A stretch of DNA of 60,866 bases from JBBQWZ01 sp038210135 (GCA_038210135.1 JBBQWZ010000043.1:1-60866), one strand, 5' to 3'. Positions 34,125-43,800 are shown, counted from the stretch's first letter. Notes: generated from the letters alone by a model not told the origin. Numbers and translations are program-made.

Positions 34125-35468
34125 TCACACGATAGAAGACTTGAGGTCATCGCCGGCTTGCGCGTCGGCGATGGCTTTCGGAACGTTAACCTTGATAAGC
34201 ACGGCCAAGCCGAGAATAAAGAAAATAATCAAAGACAAAATAGCCAGCCGGTAGCTATGCGTGTAGTCGAGCGCGAGCGCAAACAAAATAGGGCAGAGCC
34301 AACTGGTGCCTTTATCGGAAATTTCATAGAGGCCGAAATATTCGGCCTCTTTTCCTTTGGGGATCATCTGCGAGTAGAGTGACCGGCTGAGGGCCTGGCT
34401 GCCACCGAGAACGACAGCAACGATGGCCGCCATGATGAAGAACTCGACGGTGGTCTTGACCGAAAGGTAGATGTAAATCAGCGTTCCGGTCCAGATGACC
34501 AGCGATATCATGACGGCATTTTTGGCGCCGGTGCGGGACGCGATCCAGTTGAAGATCATGGCTCCGAAGAAGGCTACGAACTGAACCATGAGGATGGCGA
34601 GAGTGAGCGTTGAAAGCGGAATTTTCAGCTCATCATTTCCGAACTGCGACGCCAGCGTGATGACGGTCTGAATGGCGTCGTTATAGAGTAAATACGCCAG
34701 TAGGAACAGCAGAGTCTGCGGAAAGCCACGCAGATGGGCGAGGGTCCGGAAGAGCTGGGTAAAGCCGATCGTCAGCAGATTTCGCTTACCGTCGTTCATG
34801 AGGGCGGGCTTGCGATTTCGAAGGCGGACGAGGGTCGGAACAGTGAATAAGGCCCACCAGGCTCCGGCGGAAGCGAGGCTGATGCGGACAGCCATGCCTT
34901 CGCTGACTCCGAATTTTTCCGCGTTGCCGTAGAGGACCAGGTTGAGAGCCAGCAGTAAGCCGCCGCCGAGATAGCCGACGCCAAACCCTTTCGAGGAAAC
35001 GGAATCGCGGTCCGCGGGCGGAGCGATATCGGATAGATACGAATTGTAGACGACGACGGACGCTCCGAAGGCGAGGTTCGAAACGATGAAAAGGATTCCG
35101 CCAGTGAGGTAGTTGCTGCCCTCGAGGAAGAACATCAGCAGCGTGGCGCCGGAGCCAAGAAACGCGGTGGCGCCGAGCAGAAATTTCTTTTTCGGCGAAT
35201 AATCGGCGAGCGCCCCGGTCACGGGTAGAAAAATGATTTGCAGGAAGACCGAGAGGCCCACGATGTAGCTCCAGAAGGAGCGATGATCGATCTGCATGCC
35301 GAGCGGAAAGACGTAGCCGTTGGCATCGGAGGCGGCTTTCGCCAGCGAGGTCAGGTAGGGTCCGAGGAACAGAGTGACGACAGTGGTCGAGAAGGCCGAA
35401 TTGGCCCAATCGTACATGTACCAGCCGCGTTGTTCTTTGACGCTGTACGGAAACTGCGGCTCGGTCAT
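34125..35468 (-). CDS. MFS transporter, UMF1/Atg22-like
   Basis: A 447-aa integral membrane protein with about twelve hydrophobic helices. The N-terminal WYMYDWANSAFSTTVVTLFLGPYL is the hallmark of the UMF1 family related to vacuolar Atg22. A central cytoplasmic loop is rich in basic residues (RLRNRKPALMNDGKRN). The substrate is unknown; amino-acid efflux is only suggested by Atg22. Its ATG overlaps the aas stop by 4 bp, so it belongs to the long minus-strand operon and may serve lipid or metabolite transport linked to Aas. In many bacteria the Aas partner is a lysophospholipid flippase (LplT), so a similar role is conceivable. Confidence 0.87.
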   Translation of the reverse strand: MTEPQFPYSVKEQRGWYMYDWANSAFSTTVVTLFLGPYLTSLAKAASDANGYVFPLGMQIDHRSFWSYIVGLSVFLQIIFLPVTGALADYSPKKKFLLGATAFLGSGATLLMFFLEGSNYLTGGILFIVSNLAFGASVVVYNSYLSDIAPPADRDSVSSKGFGVGYLGGGLLLALNLVLYGNAEKFGVSEGMAVRISLASAGAWWALFTVPTLVRLRNRKPALMNDGKRNLLTIGFTQLFRTLAHLRGFPQTLLFLLAYLLYNDAIQTVITLASQFGNDELKIPLSTLTLAILMVQFVAFFGAMIFNWIASRTGAKNAVMISLVIWTGTLIYIYLSVKTTVEFFIMAAIVAVVLGGSQALSRSLYSQMIPKGKEAEYFGLYEISDKGTSWLCPILFALALDYTHSYRLAILSLIIFFILGLAVLIKVNVPKAIADAQAGDDLKSSIV

Positions 35469-37627
35469 TGTTTGACGGTTTCTTTTCTGACGACGTCCTC
35501 GGCCATCATGGCGAGGGCGACATAATCGCGTTTTCCATTGCCTAAGAGGGGAAGTTTGTCGATGTGGATGACGCGGCGCGGAATGGCGATTTCCGGGAGT
35601 CCTATTTCACGCGCGGCGGTTTGCAACTGGTCGCGCTTGAGAGCCGGATCCTCAGTGAACAGCGCAATGAGCTCGCCGCGGCTGAGGTCTTTCCAGGTGC
35701 TGGCGGCGTGATTGAATTTGGGCGAAGCGGCGATGGCGATGCGTTCGACGCTTTCGAGCGAAACCATTTCGCCGGCCACTTTCGCAAAACGCTTGAGGCG
35801 TCCGCGGATGGTGATGGCGCGGTTCTGGTCCACATCGACGACGTCGCCGGTGTCGTACCAGCCGGGTCCGAATTCCGACTGCGGCGGTTCGATCACGCCG
35901 GGCGTTTTGTCTTTCAGGTAGCCGAGCATGATGTTCGGACCGCGAACGTGCAGTTCCCCGCCCTCGACGATTCCCGGGATCGGCGCGATTTTGTATTCCA
36001 TACCGGGGAAGATTTCGCCGACGGTTCCGGGATGGAACGCAGCGGGCGTGTTGGCGGATATGACGGGCGAGCACTCGGTGGCTCCGTAGCCCTCGAGGAT
36101 GCGAATTCCAAACTTTTCGTAATAGATGTGGCGGACGTCTTCGTGGAGTTTTTCCGCGCCGGAGACGACGTACCGTAGGCTCCGGAAATCCATTGGGTGG
36201 GCAAATTTGGCGTAGTTTCCGAGGAAAGTGCTGGTCGCGAAGGTGACTGTGCAATCGCGGTCGTAGAGGATTTCCGGTATCACGCGGTAATGCAGAGGGG
36301 ACGGATAGAGGAAGATGCGGGCGCCGGCGAGCAGCGGCATCAGCGCGCCGACGCAGAGTCCGAAGGAATGGAAAAGAGGAAGGGCGCAGAGGAATTTGTC
36401 GCGCGCGGTGACGTCGATGACGGACAGCATTTGCGCGTGGTTTGAGAGGATGGAATGATGGCTGAGCGCGACGCCTTTGGGCTTTCCTTCCGAGCCTGAA
36501 GTGAAGAGGACGGCGGCGCAATCGTCAGGCTGCGAAGGCTTCAATACGGCGCGCGGGAAGCGCAGAGCCCACAGCATCAGCCAGAGTTTGTCGCCGAGCG
36601 TGAACATCGGGCGGGCGTCTTCGAGATAAATGATTTTCACGCCTTCGAGCTTTTCGATCATGTGCCCGAGCTTGGCTTTCTCGACGAAGGCGCGCGAGAC
36701 GATGACCAATTTGATGGTGGCTATCTTCAGGGCATGCTGCATGCCTTCGGCCCCCGAGGTGTAGTTGAGCATCGCGGGAACGCGCCGCTGGAACAGCATT
36801 CCCATAACGAGGGCGACGGTCGCATTCACGTTTGGCATCAGGACGCCGACGCGCTCGTTTTCCTCGGTCATTTTGGAAACGATGCGGCCGAGCGCAAGGG
36901 TGGAACGAAGAAGCTGGCCGTACGTCTCTTCCGTTTCGCGGATGTCCTCCATCACTTTGCGGCCGCGCCCGTGGGTCTTGATGACGTCGAGGAAGCTTTC
37001 GGGAATGGTGCGGTAGCGCTTAGCTTTGAACGAGCACTCCTGCATGATGCGGCGCAGCTGTTCGCTGGCAATCCTTCGGCGATCGCGCGGACGGCGCGCT
37101 TCGGCCATCGGAATTGTCGTCGGCGGAAACATGGTGATGCGGACTTTCGGGAACCAGCGCAGAGGAAGTTCTCCGGCGGCGCTCCGCTTCATGCGGCTGA
37201 AGACGCTGTTGACGGGTCCGTCGAGCCAGACGGGCGCGACCTGGGCTCCGGTTTTTGCGGCGACGAAAGCGGGGCCATCGTAGATTTTCATGACCCCGCC
37301 TGTGACCGTGATTCGGCCTTCGGCAAAGATGACGACAGGCGTTCCGGATTCGATCAGGTTGACGATGGCTTTGATCGACAGCGGACTTTTGGAATCGATG
37401 GCGAGGTGAGGAAGGAAGCGCAGGAACAAGCGGAAATACCAGTGCTGCAAGAGCTGCTTATGTACCAGCCAGGTTGGCTGGACCGGAAGAAAGGCTCCGA
37501 GTAGAAGGCCATCGAGGAACGACTGATGATTCGAGACGATCAGCAGTTTCGCGGCCGGCTGCATCGTGCCTTCGACTTCCACGCGGAAGAGCAATTTGAG
37601 CACGGACTGAACTAAAAAGCGGAGCAT
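35465..37627 (-). CDS. aas: Bifunctional acyltransferase/acyl-ACP synthetase (Aas-like)
   Basis: It re-acylates lysophospholipids: an N-terminal PlsC acyltransferase uses acyl-ACP made by the C-terminal synthetase. The acyltransferase motif is SNHQSFLDG (His34, Asp39), with IFAEGRIT in the substrate-binding position. The AMP-forming domain has LFTSGSEGKPKGVALSH, EGYGATECSPV and the hinge YDTGDVVDVD. The ATG at 37627 gives 720 aa, nearly the same as E. coli Aas (719). The longer upstream frame is not supported. It follows the polyprenyl synthase gene by 64 bp and overlaps the MFS gene. Confidence 0.93.
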   Translation of the reverse strand: MLRFLVQSVLKLLFRVEVEGTMQPAAKLLIVSNHQSFLDGLLLGAFLPVQPTWLVHKQLLQHWYFRLFLRFLPHLAIDSKSPLSIKAIVNLIESGTPVVIFAEGRITVTGGVMKIYDGPAFVAAKTGAQVAPVWLDGPVNSVFSRMKRSAAGELPLRWFPKVRITMFPPTTIPMAEARRPRDRRRIASEQLRRIMQECSFKAKRYRTIPESFLDVIKTHGRGRKVMEDIRETEETYGQLLRSTLALGRIVSKMTEENERVGVLMPNVNATVALVMGMLFQRRVPAMLNYTSGAEGMQHALKIATIKLVIVSRAFVEKAKLGHMIEKLEGVKIIYLEDARPMFTLGDKLWLMLWALRFPRAVLKPSQPDDCAAVLFTSGSEGKPKGVALSHHSILSNHAQMLSVIDVTARDKFLCALPLFHSFGLCVGALMPLLAGARIFLYPSPLHYRVIPEILYDRDCTVTFATSTFLGNYAKFAHPMDFRSLRYVVSGAEKLHEDVRHIYYEKFGIRILEGYGATECSPVISANTPAAFHPGTVGEIFPGMEYKIAPIPGIVEGGELHVRGPNIMLGYLKDKTPGVIEPPQSEFGPGWYDTGDVVDVDQNRAITIRGRLKRFAKVAGEMVSLESVERIAIAASPKFNHAASTWKDLSRGELIALFTEDPALKRDQLQTAAREIGLPEIAIPRRVIHIDKLPLLGNGKRDYVALAMMAEDVVRKETVKQ

Positions 37628-37691
37628 GGGTGATAGGGGCGAAGGGTTTGGATATGGAACTCGCCCATTGTACACCGCCGGTCGCGCGGAA

Positions 37692-38699
37692 TTAGTGGTC
37701 GCGATCAGTGACCAGATCGGTGATAGCAACGAGCGCGCGCTGGTACGCCGAATCGGGGTAGCTGGCGATGATGGCTCGTGCTTTGTCGGTGAAGCTTTGG
37801 GCGCGTTCCCTGGCGCGTTCGATGCCGCCGTGGTGGTTGATGAGTTTGAGAATCTGCGCGAACGGAACCTGTGCGTAGCTTTCGTCGGCGAGTACGGTTT
37901 CGATCAGTTTGCGCTCGCTCGACGAAGCCTTTTCGAGGGCGTAAATCAGAGGCAAAGTGACTTTGCCTTCGCGCAGATCGTTGCCGACCGGCTTGCCGAG
38001 AATGCGTTCGCTCGACGTGAAATCAAGGACATCATCGACGAGCTGGAAGGCGATTCCGAGATTCCAGGCGAACTCGCCGAGGCGGGTTTCGGAGGCTTCG
38101 TCGGCACCCCCGGTGTGCGAGCCAAGGCGCGCGCAGGCGCTGAAGAGGCTGGCGGTTTTGCGGTCGATCAACTCCATGTAATCGGCTTCGGTGATATCAA
38201 TCTGTCCGATGCGCTGCAGCTGGAGAAGCTCGCCTTCGACCATCAACTGCGTGAGGCCGATGAGCAGGTCGAGCATGTGAAAATTGCGTTCGCGCAGGGC
38301 GACCTGGAAAGCCTGCATGTACAACCAATCGCCGGCGAGCACCGAAGTGTGGTTGCCCCACACGACATTGATCGAGGGACGTCCGCGGCGGGTTTTCGCC
38401 ATGTCGATGACATCGTCGTGGACCAGCGTGGCGGTGTGGATCATCTCGACGATCGCGGCCATGCGGATGGAGGCGTCGGAAGCCTGGGGCGGTCCGACGA
38501 GTTTGGCGGAAAGCAGCACCAGCATGGGGCGGAGACGCTTTCCACCACCGGCCTGGAGGTACTGGCCGATCATGGTGATCGCGTCCACGGACGAGACGCC
38601 TTCGAGGCCAATCTCGTGCTCCACGCGCTCCAGATCCTTGCGGACGAGGTCGAAGATTTCGATTGCGGTGAGTGATTGGCTTAGCTTGCCGAATGCCAT
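37692..38699 (-). CDS. Polyprenyl diphosphate synthase (long-chain trans type)
   Basis: It elongates farnesyl diphosphate with isopentenyl diphosphate to make the quinone side chain. Both Asp-rich motifs are present: HDDVIDMAKTRRGRPS (FARM) and QLVDDVLDFTSS (SARM). GGKRLRPMLVLL is the family N-terminal signature. The residues before the first motif are small, in keeping with a long-chain (C35-C50) product; the exact length cannot be told. With mqnA/mqnC in this window it probably supplies menaquinone. It lies 16 bp after tatD. Confidence 0.94.
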   Translation of the reverse strand: MAFGKLSQSLTAIEIFDLVRKDLERVEHEIGLEGVSSVDAITMIGQYLQAGGGKRLRPMLVLLSAKLVGPPQASDASIRMAAIVEMIHTATLVHDDVIDMAKTRRGRPSINVVWGNHTSVLAGDWLYMQAFQVALRERNFHMLDLLIGLTQLMVEGELLQLQRIGQIDITEADYMELIDRKTASLFSACARLGSHTGGADEASETRLGEFAWNLGIAFQLVDDVLDFTSSERILGKPVGNDLREGKVTLPLIYALEKASSSERKLIETVLADESYAQVPFAQILKLINHHGGIERARERAQSFTDKARAIIASYPDSAYQRALVAITDLVTDRDH

Positions 38700-38715
38700 A
38701 TAAAACCTTCAAAGT

Positions 38716-39501
38716 CTAGCGCAAACATAAGCGCTCGAAGTTAGCGGTGGTCGCTTCCGCGATTTCTTCGGGAGTTTGACCGCGCAGAATAGCGAGCTTT
38801 TCGACGGTATAAGTCATCAGCGCGGGCTCGTTCCTTTTGCCGCGGCGAGGGACGGGCGCAAGAAAGGGCGCATCGGTCTCGACAAGAATCCGGTCGATGG
38901 GCGCCATGCGGGCGGCCTCCTGCACCTCGATCGCTTTCGGGTAGGTGACGATGCCGCCGAAGCTGAGATAGAAGCCGAGTTCGAGGGCGCGCAGGGCCTC
39001 CTCGGGTCCGCCGGAAAAGCAGTGCATGATGCCGCCGAGGCCGGTGGGTTTCCAATGCTTTTCGAGCAGGTCGAAGGTGTCGGACCAGGCTTCGCGCGTA
39101 TGAATGACGATGGGCTTTGAGGCTTCCGCGGCGAGGCGCATCTGTTCGGCGAACACCTCGTGCTGGCGTTCGCGCGGCGCGAAATCGTAGTGATAATCGA
39201 GACCGATTTCGCCCACTGCCACCACTTTTGGATGCCGCAGAAGCGCGGCCAGGTTCGCGAAATCGGCGTCGCTGGCTTTGGCGGCGTCATGCGGGTGGAC
39301 TCCGACGGTGGCGAACATGGCGGCGTGACGATCCGCGAGCCGGATTCCGGCTTCGAGATCGGGAGGCCCGTTACCGGTTCCGATGGCGACCATGCGGGAG
39401 ACGCCGGCATCAAGGGCACGCTGAATGGTGTCCTCACGGTCGGCGTCGAATTCCTTCGAGTCGAGATGGCAGTGGGTATCGACTAGATTTCCGAGGCTCA
39501 C
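38716..39501 (-). CDS. tatD: TatD-family metal-dependent hydrolase
   Basis: A TIM-barrel hydrolase/3'-exonuclease. DTHCHLD near the N-terminus and later GEIGLDYHYD, IHTREAW, MHCFSGG and VETDAPFLAP supply the metal ligands of the family. At 261 aa it is standard. TatD-like proteins have DNase activity with a role in DNA repair or quality control. The start overlaps the metG stop as ATGA, the common metG-tatD arrangement. Confidence 0.94.
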   Translation of the reverse strand: MSLGNLVDTHCHLDSKEFDADREDTIQRALDAGVSRMVAIGTGNGPPDLEAGIRLADRHAAMFATVGVHPHDAAKASDADFANLAALLRHPKVVAVGEIGLDYHYDFAPRERQHEVFAEQMRLAAEASKPIVIHTREAWSDTFDLLEKHWKPTGLGGIMHCFSGGPEEALRALELGFYLSFGGIVTYPKAIEVQEAARMAPIDRILVETDAPFLAPVPRRGKRNEPALMTYTVEKLAILRGQTPEEIAEATTANFERLCLR

Positions 39502-41456
39502 TTCAGGCGCGCCCCGATGGGAACTTCCTCGAGAAAACTGGCGAGCGCAGGCGATCCGCCTTCGAGGGACGCGGCAACGATCATGCCGTTGGATGTGATG
39601 CCGCGAAGCTTGCGCGGAGCCAGATTCGCTACGATGACCACCTTGCGGCCGATGAGTTGTTCGGGCTTATAGGCGGCGGCAATTCCGGCGGCTAGGGTGC
39701 GGGGCTCCGCCTCGCCGATGTCCACGGTTAAGTAGAGGAGTTTGTCGGAGCCTTTCACCGGTTCCGCGGTTTTGACAACGCCAACGCGTAGATCGATCTT
39801 TGTGAAATCGTCGATGGTAATCGTGGGGGCGAGGGCCATACCGCCGGGCAAGATCGCGGCCGGAGCGGCGAATTCGTCGGTTTTACGGCCAAGCAGGATG
39901 TCCTGGCGGTTCTTCTCTTCGATCTCGAGCTCCTGCATTTTGGGAATGACGATTTTGCCGTCGAGGCGCGGGAAGACGCCCGAAACGATGCCCAGGTTCT
40001 GGCCCCCGGCGAGGTGGCCCCAGTGGAGTTCCGCGACGCGTGTCTCGTCGAGCGATTTCGGCATGCCGAGCTGCTCCCATATCTTGCGGACAGATTCCGG
40101 GATGACTGGTTCCAGAAGAATGCAGAGGATGCGGACAGTTTCGGCGGCCGTGTACAGTGTTTCATCGAGGAGTTTTTGTTGCGTTTCGTCCTTGGCTAGC
40201 TTCCAGGGGGCGAGATCGACAATATATTTGTCAACGGCGGAAATCAGCAGCCAGATTTTTTCGAGGGCACGCGAAAATTCGAATTTCTCGAAAAGCTCCA
40301 GCGAGGAGCTAACCGTTTCCGTGGCGGATTCCGCAATGCGCTGTGTTCCGTCGGATTTCGGAGTAACTCCGCCCCGATACTGCTGAATCATGCTCAGCGT
40401 GCGGCTGGCGAGATTGCCGAATCCGTTGGCGAGGTCGGAATTATAGCGTTGGACAAGCGCGTCATAGCTGAAACTTCCGTCGTGACCGAAGACAATTTCG
40501 CGCAGGAGGAAGTAGCGCAAAGCATCGTTTCCGACGACGTGCGTGATGGGCAAGGGGCGAACGATATTGCCGCGCGACTTGCTCATTTTGTCGTGTTCGA
40601 CCAGCAGCCATCCGTGGGCAAAAATGCGCTTGGGCAAAGGCAAATCCGCAGCCATCAGAAACGCGGGCCAGAAGACGGCGTGAAAACGCACGATTTCCTT
40701 GCCGATCATGTGGAGGTCAGCGGGCCAGTAGCCTTTGTCCTTGAAGTCGGGTCCGCCGACAGCGCTTAGATACGCGATCAGGGCGTCGAACCAAACGTAG
40801 AAGACGTGGGGGGCTTCACCGGGAACGGGAATGCCCCACTTGACCGTCGTCCGGGTGATGGAGAGATCCGTCAGGCCGCCGCGGATGAAAGCGAGTGCTT
40901 CATTCCTGCGCGATTCGGGTTGGATAAAATCCGGATTCTTCTCGAAGAGCTCGATCAGCTTGTCCTGAAACGCGGAGAGCTGGAAGTAGAAATTTTCCTC
41001 GCTGACGGTCTCGGTGGGACGTCCGCAAGTAGGGCAGGCGTCGCCGGGCTTCGCATCATTGACATATAAATTGTCAAATACACAATACTGGCCAGTGTAG
41101 GTGCCTTTATAGATGAATCCGTTCGCGCGGGCGCGCTCAAAGAGCCATTGCACGGTACGGTGATGCTCCGGGCTGGTGGTGCGGATGTAGATATCGGGCT
41201 CGATAGCGAGTTCTTTCCAGTGGCGCTGGAATTCCGCAGTGACGGCATCGGAGAAAGCCTGCGGACTCTTTCCTACGTTGGCGGCGGAACGCTCGACGTT
41301 GACGCCATGCTCGTCGGATCCGGTAGTTAGGATCACATCGTAACCCTGCAGGCGTTTGAGGCGCCGAATCAGATCGCAGACCATCGTCGAATAGGTGTGT
41401 CCGATGTGCGGAGCGCCGTTGGTGTAGTAGATCGGAGTGGTCAGGTAGTATTTCAT
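39498..41456 (-). CDS. metG: Methionyl-tRNA synthetase with C-terminal tRNA-binding domain
   Basis: It charges tRNA-Met. The HIGH motif is PHIGHTYS (17-20) and the KMSKS motif is DKMSKSRGN. A zinc knuckle pair is visible in CVFDNLYVNDAKPGDACPTC. A C-terminal EMAP/Trbp111-type domain (IDLRVGVVKTAEPVKGSDKLL) assists dimerisation and tRNA binding. The ATG at 41456 fits the family, giving 652 aa; the longer frame lies in larC. Start overlaps the larC stop and stop overlaps tatD, so it is tightly coupled on both sides. Confidence 0.97.
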   Translation of the reverse strand: MKYYLTTPIYYTNGAPHIGHTYSTMVCDLIRRLKRLQGYDVILTTGSDEHGVNVERSAANVGKSPQAFSDAVTAEFQRHWKELAIEPDIYIRTTSPEHHRTVQWLFERARANGFIYKGTYTGQYCVFDNLYVNDAKPGDACPTCGRPTETVSEENFYFQLSAFQDKLIELFEKNPDFIQPESRRNEALAFIRGGLTDLSITRTTVKWGIPVPGEAPHVFYVWFDALIAYLSAVGGPDFKDKGYWPADLHMIGKEIVRFHAVFWPAFLMAADLPLPKRIFAHGWLLVEHDKMSKSRGNIVRPLPITHVVGNDALRYFLLREIVFGHDGSFSYDALVQRYNSDLANGFGNLASRTLSMIQQYRGGVTPKSDGTQRIAESATETVSSSLELFEKFEFSRALEKIWLLISAVDKYIVDLAPWKLAKDETQQKLLDETLYTAAETVRILCILLEPVIPESVRKIWEQLGMPKSLDETRVAELHWGHLAGGQNLGIVSGVFPRLDGKIVIPKMQELEIEEKNRQDILLGRKTDEFAAPAAILPGGMALAPTITIDDFTKIDLRVGVVKTAEPVKGSDKLLYLTVDIGEAEPRTLAAGIAAAYKPEQLIGRKVVIVANLAPRKLRGITSNGMIVAASLEGGSPALASFLEEVPIGARLK

Positions 41457-42604
41457 TTTCGGTTCAAATAGGCCGCGCTGGCCTCGGCCAGAATGCGCTT
41501 CAGCGGCGTTCCTGTGGCTTCGGCGAGCTTGCGGCAATCCTCATATTCAGGTGCAAAACCGTGCTCGGACGCTTTAATACGTACTGGTCCGACAGTGGTT
41601 GCAACTTGGGAGATTTCGCGTGCGAGCACGCGGCGCTCGGCGGTGTGGAGACGCAGGCCGAGCGTGGAAGTCTCGGCAAAGATCACAGCGCAGAGTGCTT
41701 CCTGATCTTCAGGCCGGGCGATGACCCGAAGCAAAACTCCGGGTCGGCCCTTTTTCATAATCAGCGGCGTGAGCGTCGCGTCGAGCGCACCTTGCGTCAG
41801 CAGACGATCGAGCGCGTAAGCGAGAATCTGCGGCGAGGCGTCGTCGAGATTTGCTTCGAGAACCGTGACGGTAAGCGATTCCGGCGCGGTTGCACTTTCG
41901 CCCAGCATGACCCGCAGAACGTTGGCGTGTTCCTTGAAATCCTTGTCGCCGGCTCCGAAACCAGAGCGGCCGAGCGTCATTGCCGGAGGCGGGCCAAAGC
42001 TGGATGCGAGGGTTACGGCGAGCGCGGCGCCGGTGGGTGTGGTCAATTCAAGCCGCGGCCCGCGCGCATAGGTCGGCGTACCTTCGAGCAATTTCGCGGT
42101 GGCGGGCGCGGGAATGGGCAGTTCGCCGTGTTCGGTTTCCACGGTTCCGCTGCCGGTGTTCAGGGCGGAACAGGTGACGCGCTCGATACCGAGGAGGGCG
42201 AGCGCGGTGCAGGCTCCGGCGATGTCGCAGATGGAATCAACGGCTCCGACTTCGTGGAAATGGACCTTATCGATCGGCACGCCATGGGCGGCAGCTTCGG
42301 CTTCGCCGAGGCGTTGAAACACTTTCGCGGCATTGGTTTTCGCGACGGCTGGTATCGACGAAGCTTCAATCAGCTGAAGAATGTAGGGCAGATGGCGATG
42401 CTTTTTTTGCTCGTCAAAATCAACGGAGAACTTCGAGGCGGCGATGCCGTGGCGCTTCACTTTCTCGAGACGGAAGCGAGCGCCAGTTCCCAGCGAATCG
42501 AGAGCGGCTGTTAACCCGGCGAAGTCGGCGCCGGCGTCGAGCAGGGCTCCGACAGTCATGTCGCCACTCATTCCGGAAAACGCGTCGAAGTGGGCGACCT
42601 TCAT
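41453..42604 (-). CDS. larC: Nickel-pincer cofactor biosynthesis protein LarC
   Basis: It inserts nickel into pyridinium-3,5-bisthiocarboxylic acid mononucleotide, the cofactor of lactate racemase-type enzymes. The N-terminus AHFDAFSGMSGDMTVGALLDAG and the metal-rich segment CDIAGACTAL following HFHEVGAVDSI are LarC signatures; ELTTPTGAAL follows. Its 383 aa is complete without the CTG-programmed frameshift known for Lactobacillus larC, so it is a single-frame LarC. No larB, larE or larA is in the window. It overlaps the sir2 remnant upstream and metG downstream. Confidence 0.93.
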   Translation of the reverse strand: MKVAHFDAFSGMSGDMTVGALLDAGADFAGLTAALDSLGTGARFRLEKVKRHGIAASKFSVDFDEQKKHRHLPYILQLIEASSIPAVAKTNAAKVFQRLGEAEAAAHGVPIDKVHFHEVGAVDSICDIAGACTALALLGIERVTCSALNTGSGTVETEHGELPIPAPATAKLLEGTPTYARGPRLELTTPTGAALAVTLASSFGPPPAMTLGRSGFGAGDKDFKEHANVLRVMLGESATAPESLTVTVLEANLDDASPQILAYALDRLLTQGALDATLTPLIMKKGRPGVLLRVIARPEDQEALCAVIFAETSTLGLRLHTAERRVLAREISQVATTVGPVRIKASEHGFAPEYEDCRKLAEATGTPLKRILAEASAAYLNRK

Positions 42605-42750
42605 GCGACGGCTCCGGGGCTGAGAAGTGCAGGCAGGATTTCGCGGGCAGGTCCGCGAACGATCGCGATGCCGCTTTCGGCGGAGACTCCAGCGCCGGTA
42701 AGGACAGCGATCGTCCGTGCTTGCTCGATGCGTGCTCGAATGTCTCGCAA
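42601..42750 (-). pseudogene. Sir2-type NAD-dependent deacetylase, internally deleted
   Basis: The frame reads RIEQARTIAVLTGAGVSAES then GI, the NAD-binding N-terminus of sirtuins. It passes straight to VRGPAREILPALLSPG, which resembles the C-terminal end of bacterial Sir2 proteins. About 200 central residues, including the catalytic His and the zinc cysteines, are missing, yet the reading frame is kept. A TTG at 42750 could start it (49 codons). Its stop overlaps the larC ATG as ATGA, so the coupling to larC is preserved. As an enzyme it must be dead. Confidence 0.7.
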
Positions 42751-42839
42751 GCTTCCATTGTAGCCGTGTGATATTCTGCCTGTTTTCCGCGCGCCGGTTG
42801 TAAAACTGGCGCACAACGTCTGAAAGGGGCGTCCTATTC

Positions 42840-43799
42840 ATGAGAGTCGGCGTATTTACTCCGCTGCTGTCGCAGCTTCCGCTCGAAACAGTTTTTGAAA
42901 AGCTACGCGCGTTGAACATTTCGACGGTGGAACTGGGGACCGGCAATTATCCGGGCGATCCGCACTGCAAGCTCACGATGCTCGACGACAAAATCGCGCT
43001 GAAAGACTTCAAGCAGAAGCTGAAGGACAACGGTTTTACGATTTCCGCGCTGAGCTCGCACGGCAATCCGCTGCACCCCGACGCTGCGGTTGCGAAGGCC
43101 TATGCCGAGACCAGCAAGCGGACGATCCGGCTGGCCGAGAAGCTTGAAGTTCCCGTGGTGGTGGATTTCTCAGGCTGCCCCGGGGACAGCGACAAGGCAA
43201 AATATCCAAACTGGGTGACGTGCCCGTGGCCGCCTGAATATTTGGATGTGCTGGACTGGCAATGGGAAAAGAAAGTGATCCCGTACTGGACCAAGCACGC
43301 GAAGTTTGCCGAAGACCACGGCGTCAAGGTCGCGATCGAAATGCATCCCGGCTTCGTTGTCTACAGTCCGGAAACGGCGCTTCGCCTGCGCGAGGCTTGC
43401 GGCAAAGTGATCGGCTGCAACTACGATCCGAGCCACATGTTCTGGCAGGGCATCGACCCGATTAAGGCGATTCGCGTTCTGGGCGATTCCATCTTCCACG
43501 TGCATGCGAAGGACACGCAGATCTACGATTACAACTTGCCGAAGACTGGCGTACTCGATACGAAGAAGTATTCGGACGAGAAGAATCGCGCCTGGATTTT
43601 CCGCTCGGTGGGCTACGGCCATTCCTACGAATGGTGGACGGAATTCATTTCGACGCTGCGGATGTTCAACTACGACTATGTGCTCTCGATCGAGCATGAA
43701 GACACGCTGATGTCGCCGGAAGAAGGCTTGACGAAGGCGGCGCAGTTCCTAAATCAGATCATGATTCGCGAGGGTACGACGGCGGCCTGGTGGATCTAG
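42840..43799 (+). CDS. Sugar phosphate isomerase/epimerase-like TIM-barrel protein
   Basis: A 319-aa xylose-isomerase-like TIM barrel (AP_endonuc_2 family). Metal-ligand segments are visible: VAIEMHPGFVVY (Glu), CNYDPSHMFWQGIDP (Asp/His), HVHAKDTQIYDYN (His) and YVLSIEHEDTLM (Glu). Such enzymes act on ketoses or inositol derivatives. The exact substrate is not evident. No signal peptide is present. It is divergent from the sir2-larC operon with 89 bp between, where the start has AAAGGGG upstream. Confidence 0.85.
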   Translation: MRVGVFTPLLSQLPLETVFEKLRALNISTVELGTGNYPGDPHCKLTMLDDKIALKDFKQKLKDNGFTISALSSHGNPLHPDAAVAKAYAETSKRTIRLAEKLEVPVVVDFSGCPGDSDKAKYPNWVTCPWPPEYLDVLDWQWEKKVIPYWTKHAKFAEDHGVKVAIEMHPGFVVYSPETALRLREACGKVIGCNYDPSHMFWQGIDPIKAIRVLGDSIFHVHAKDTQIYDYNLPKTGVLDTKKYSDEKNRAWIFRSVGYGHSYEWWTEFISTLRMFNYDYVLSIEHEDTLMSPEEGLTKAAQFLNQIMIREGTTAAWWI

Positions 43800-43800
43800 A

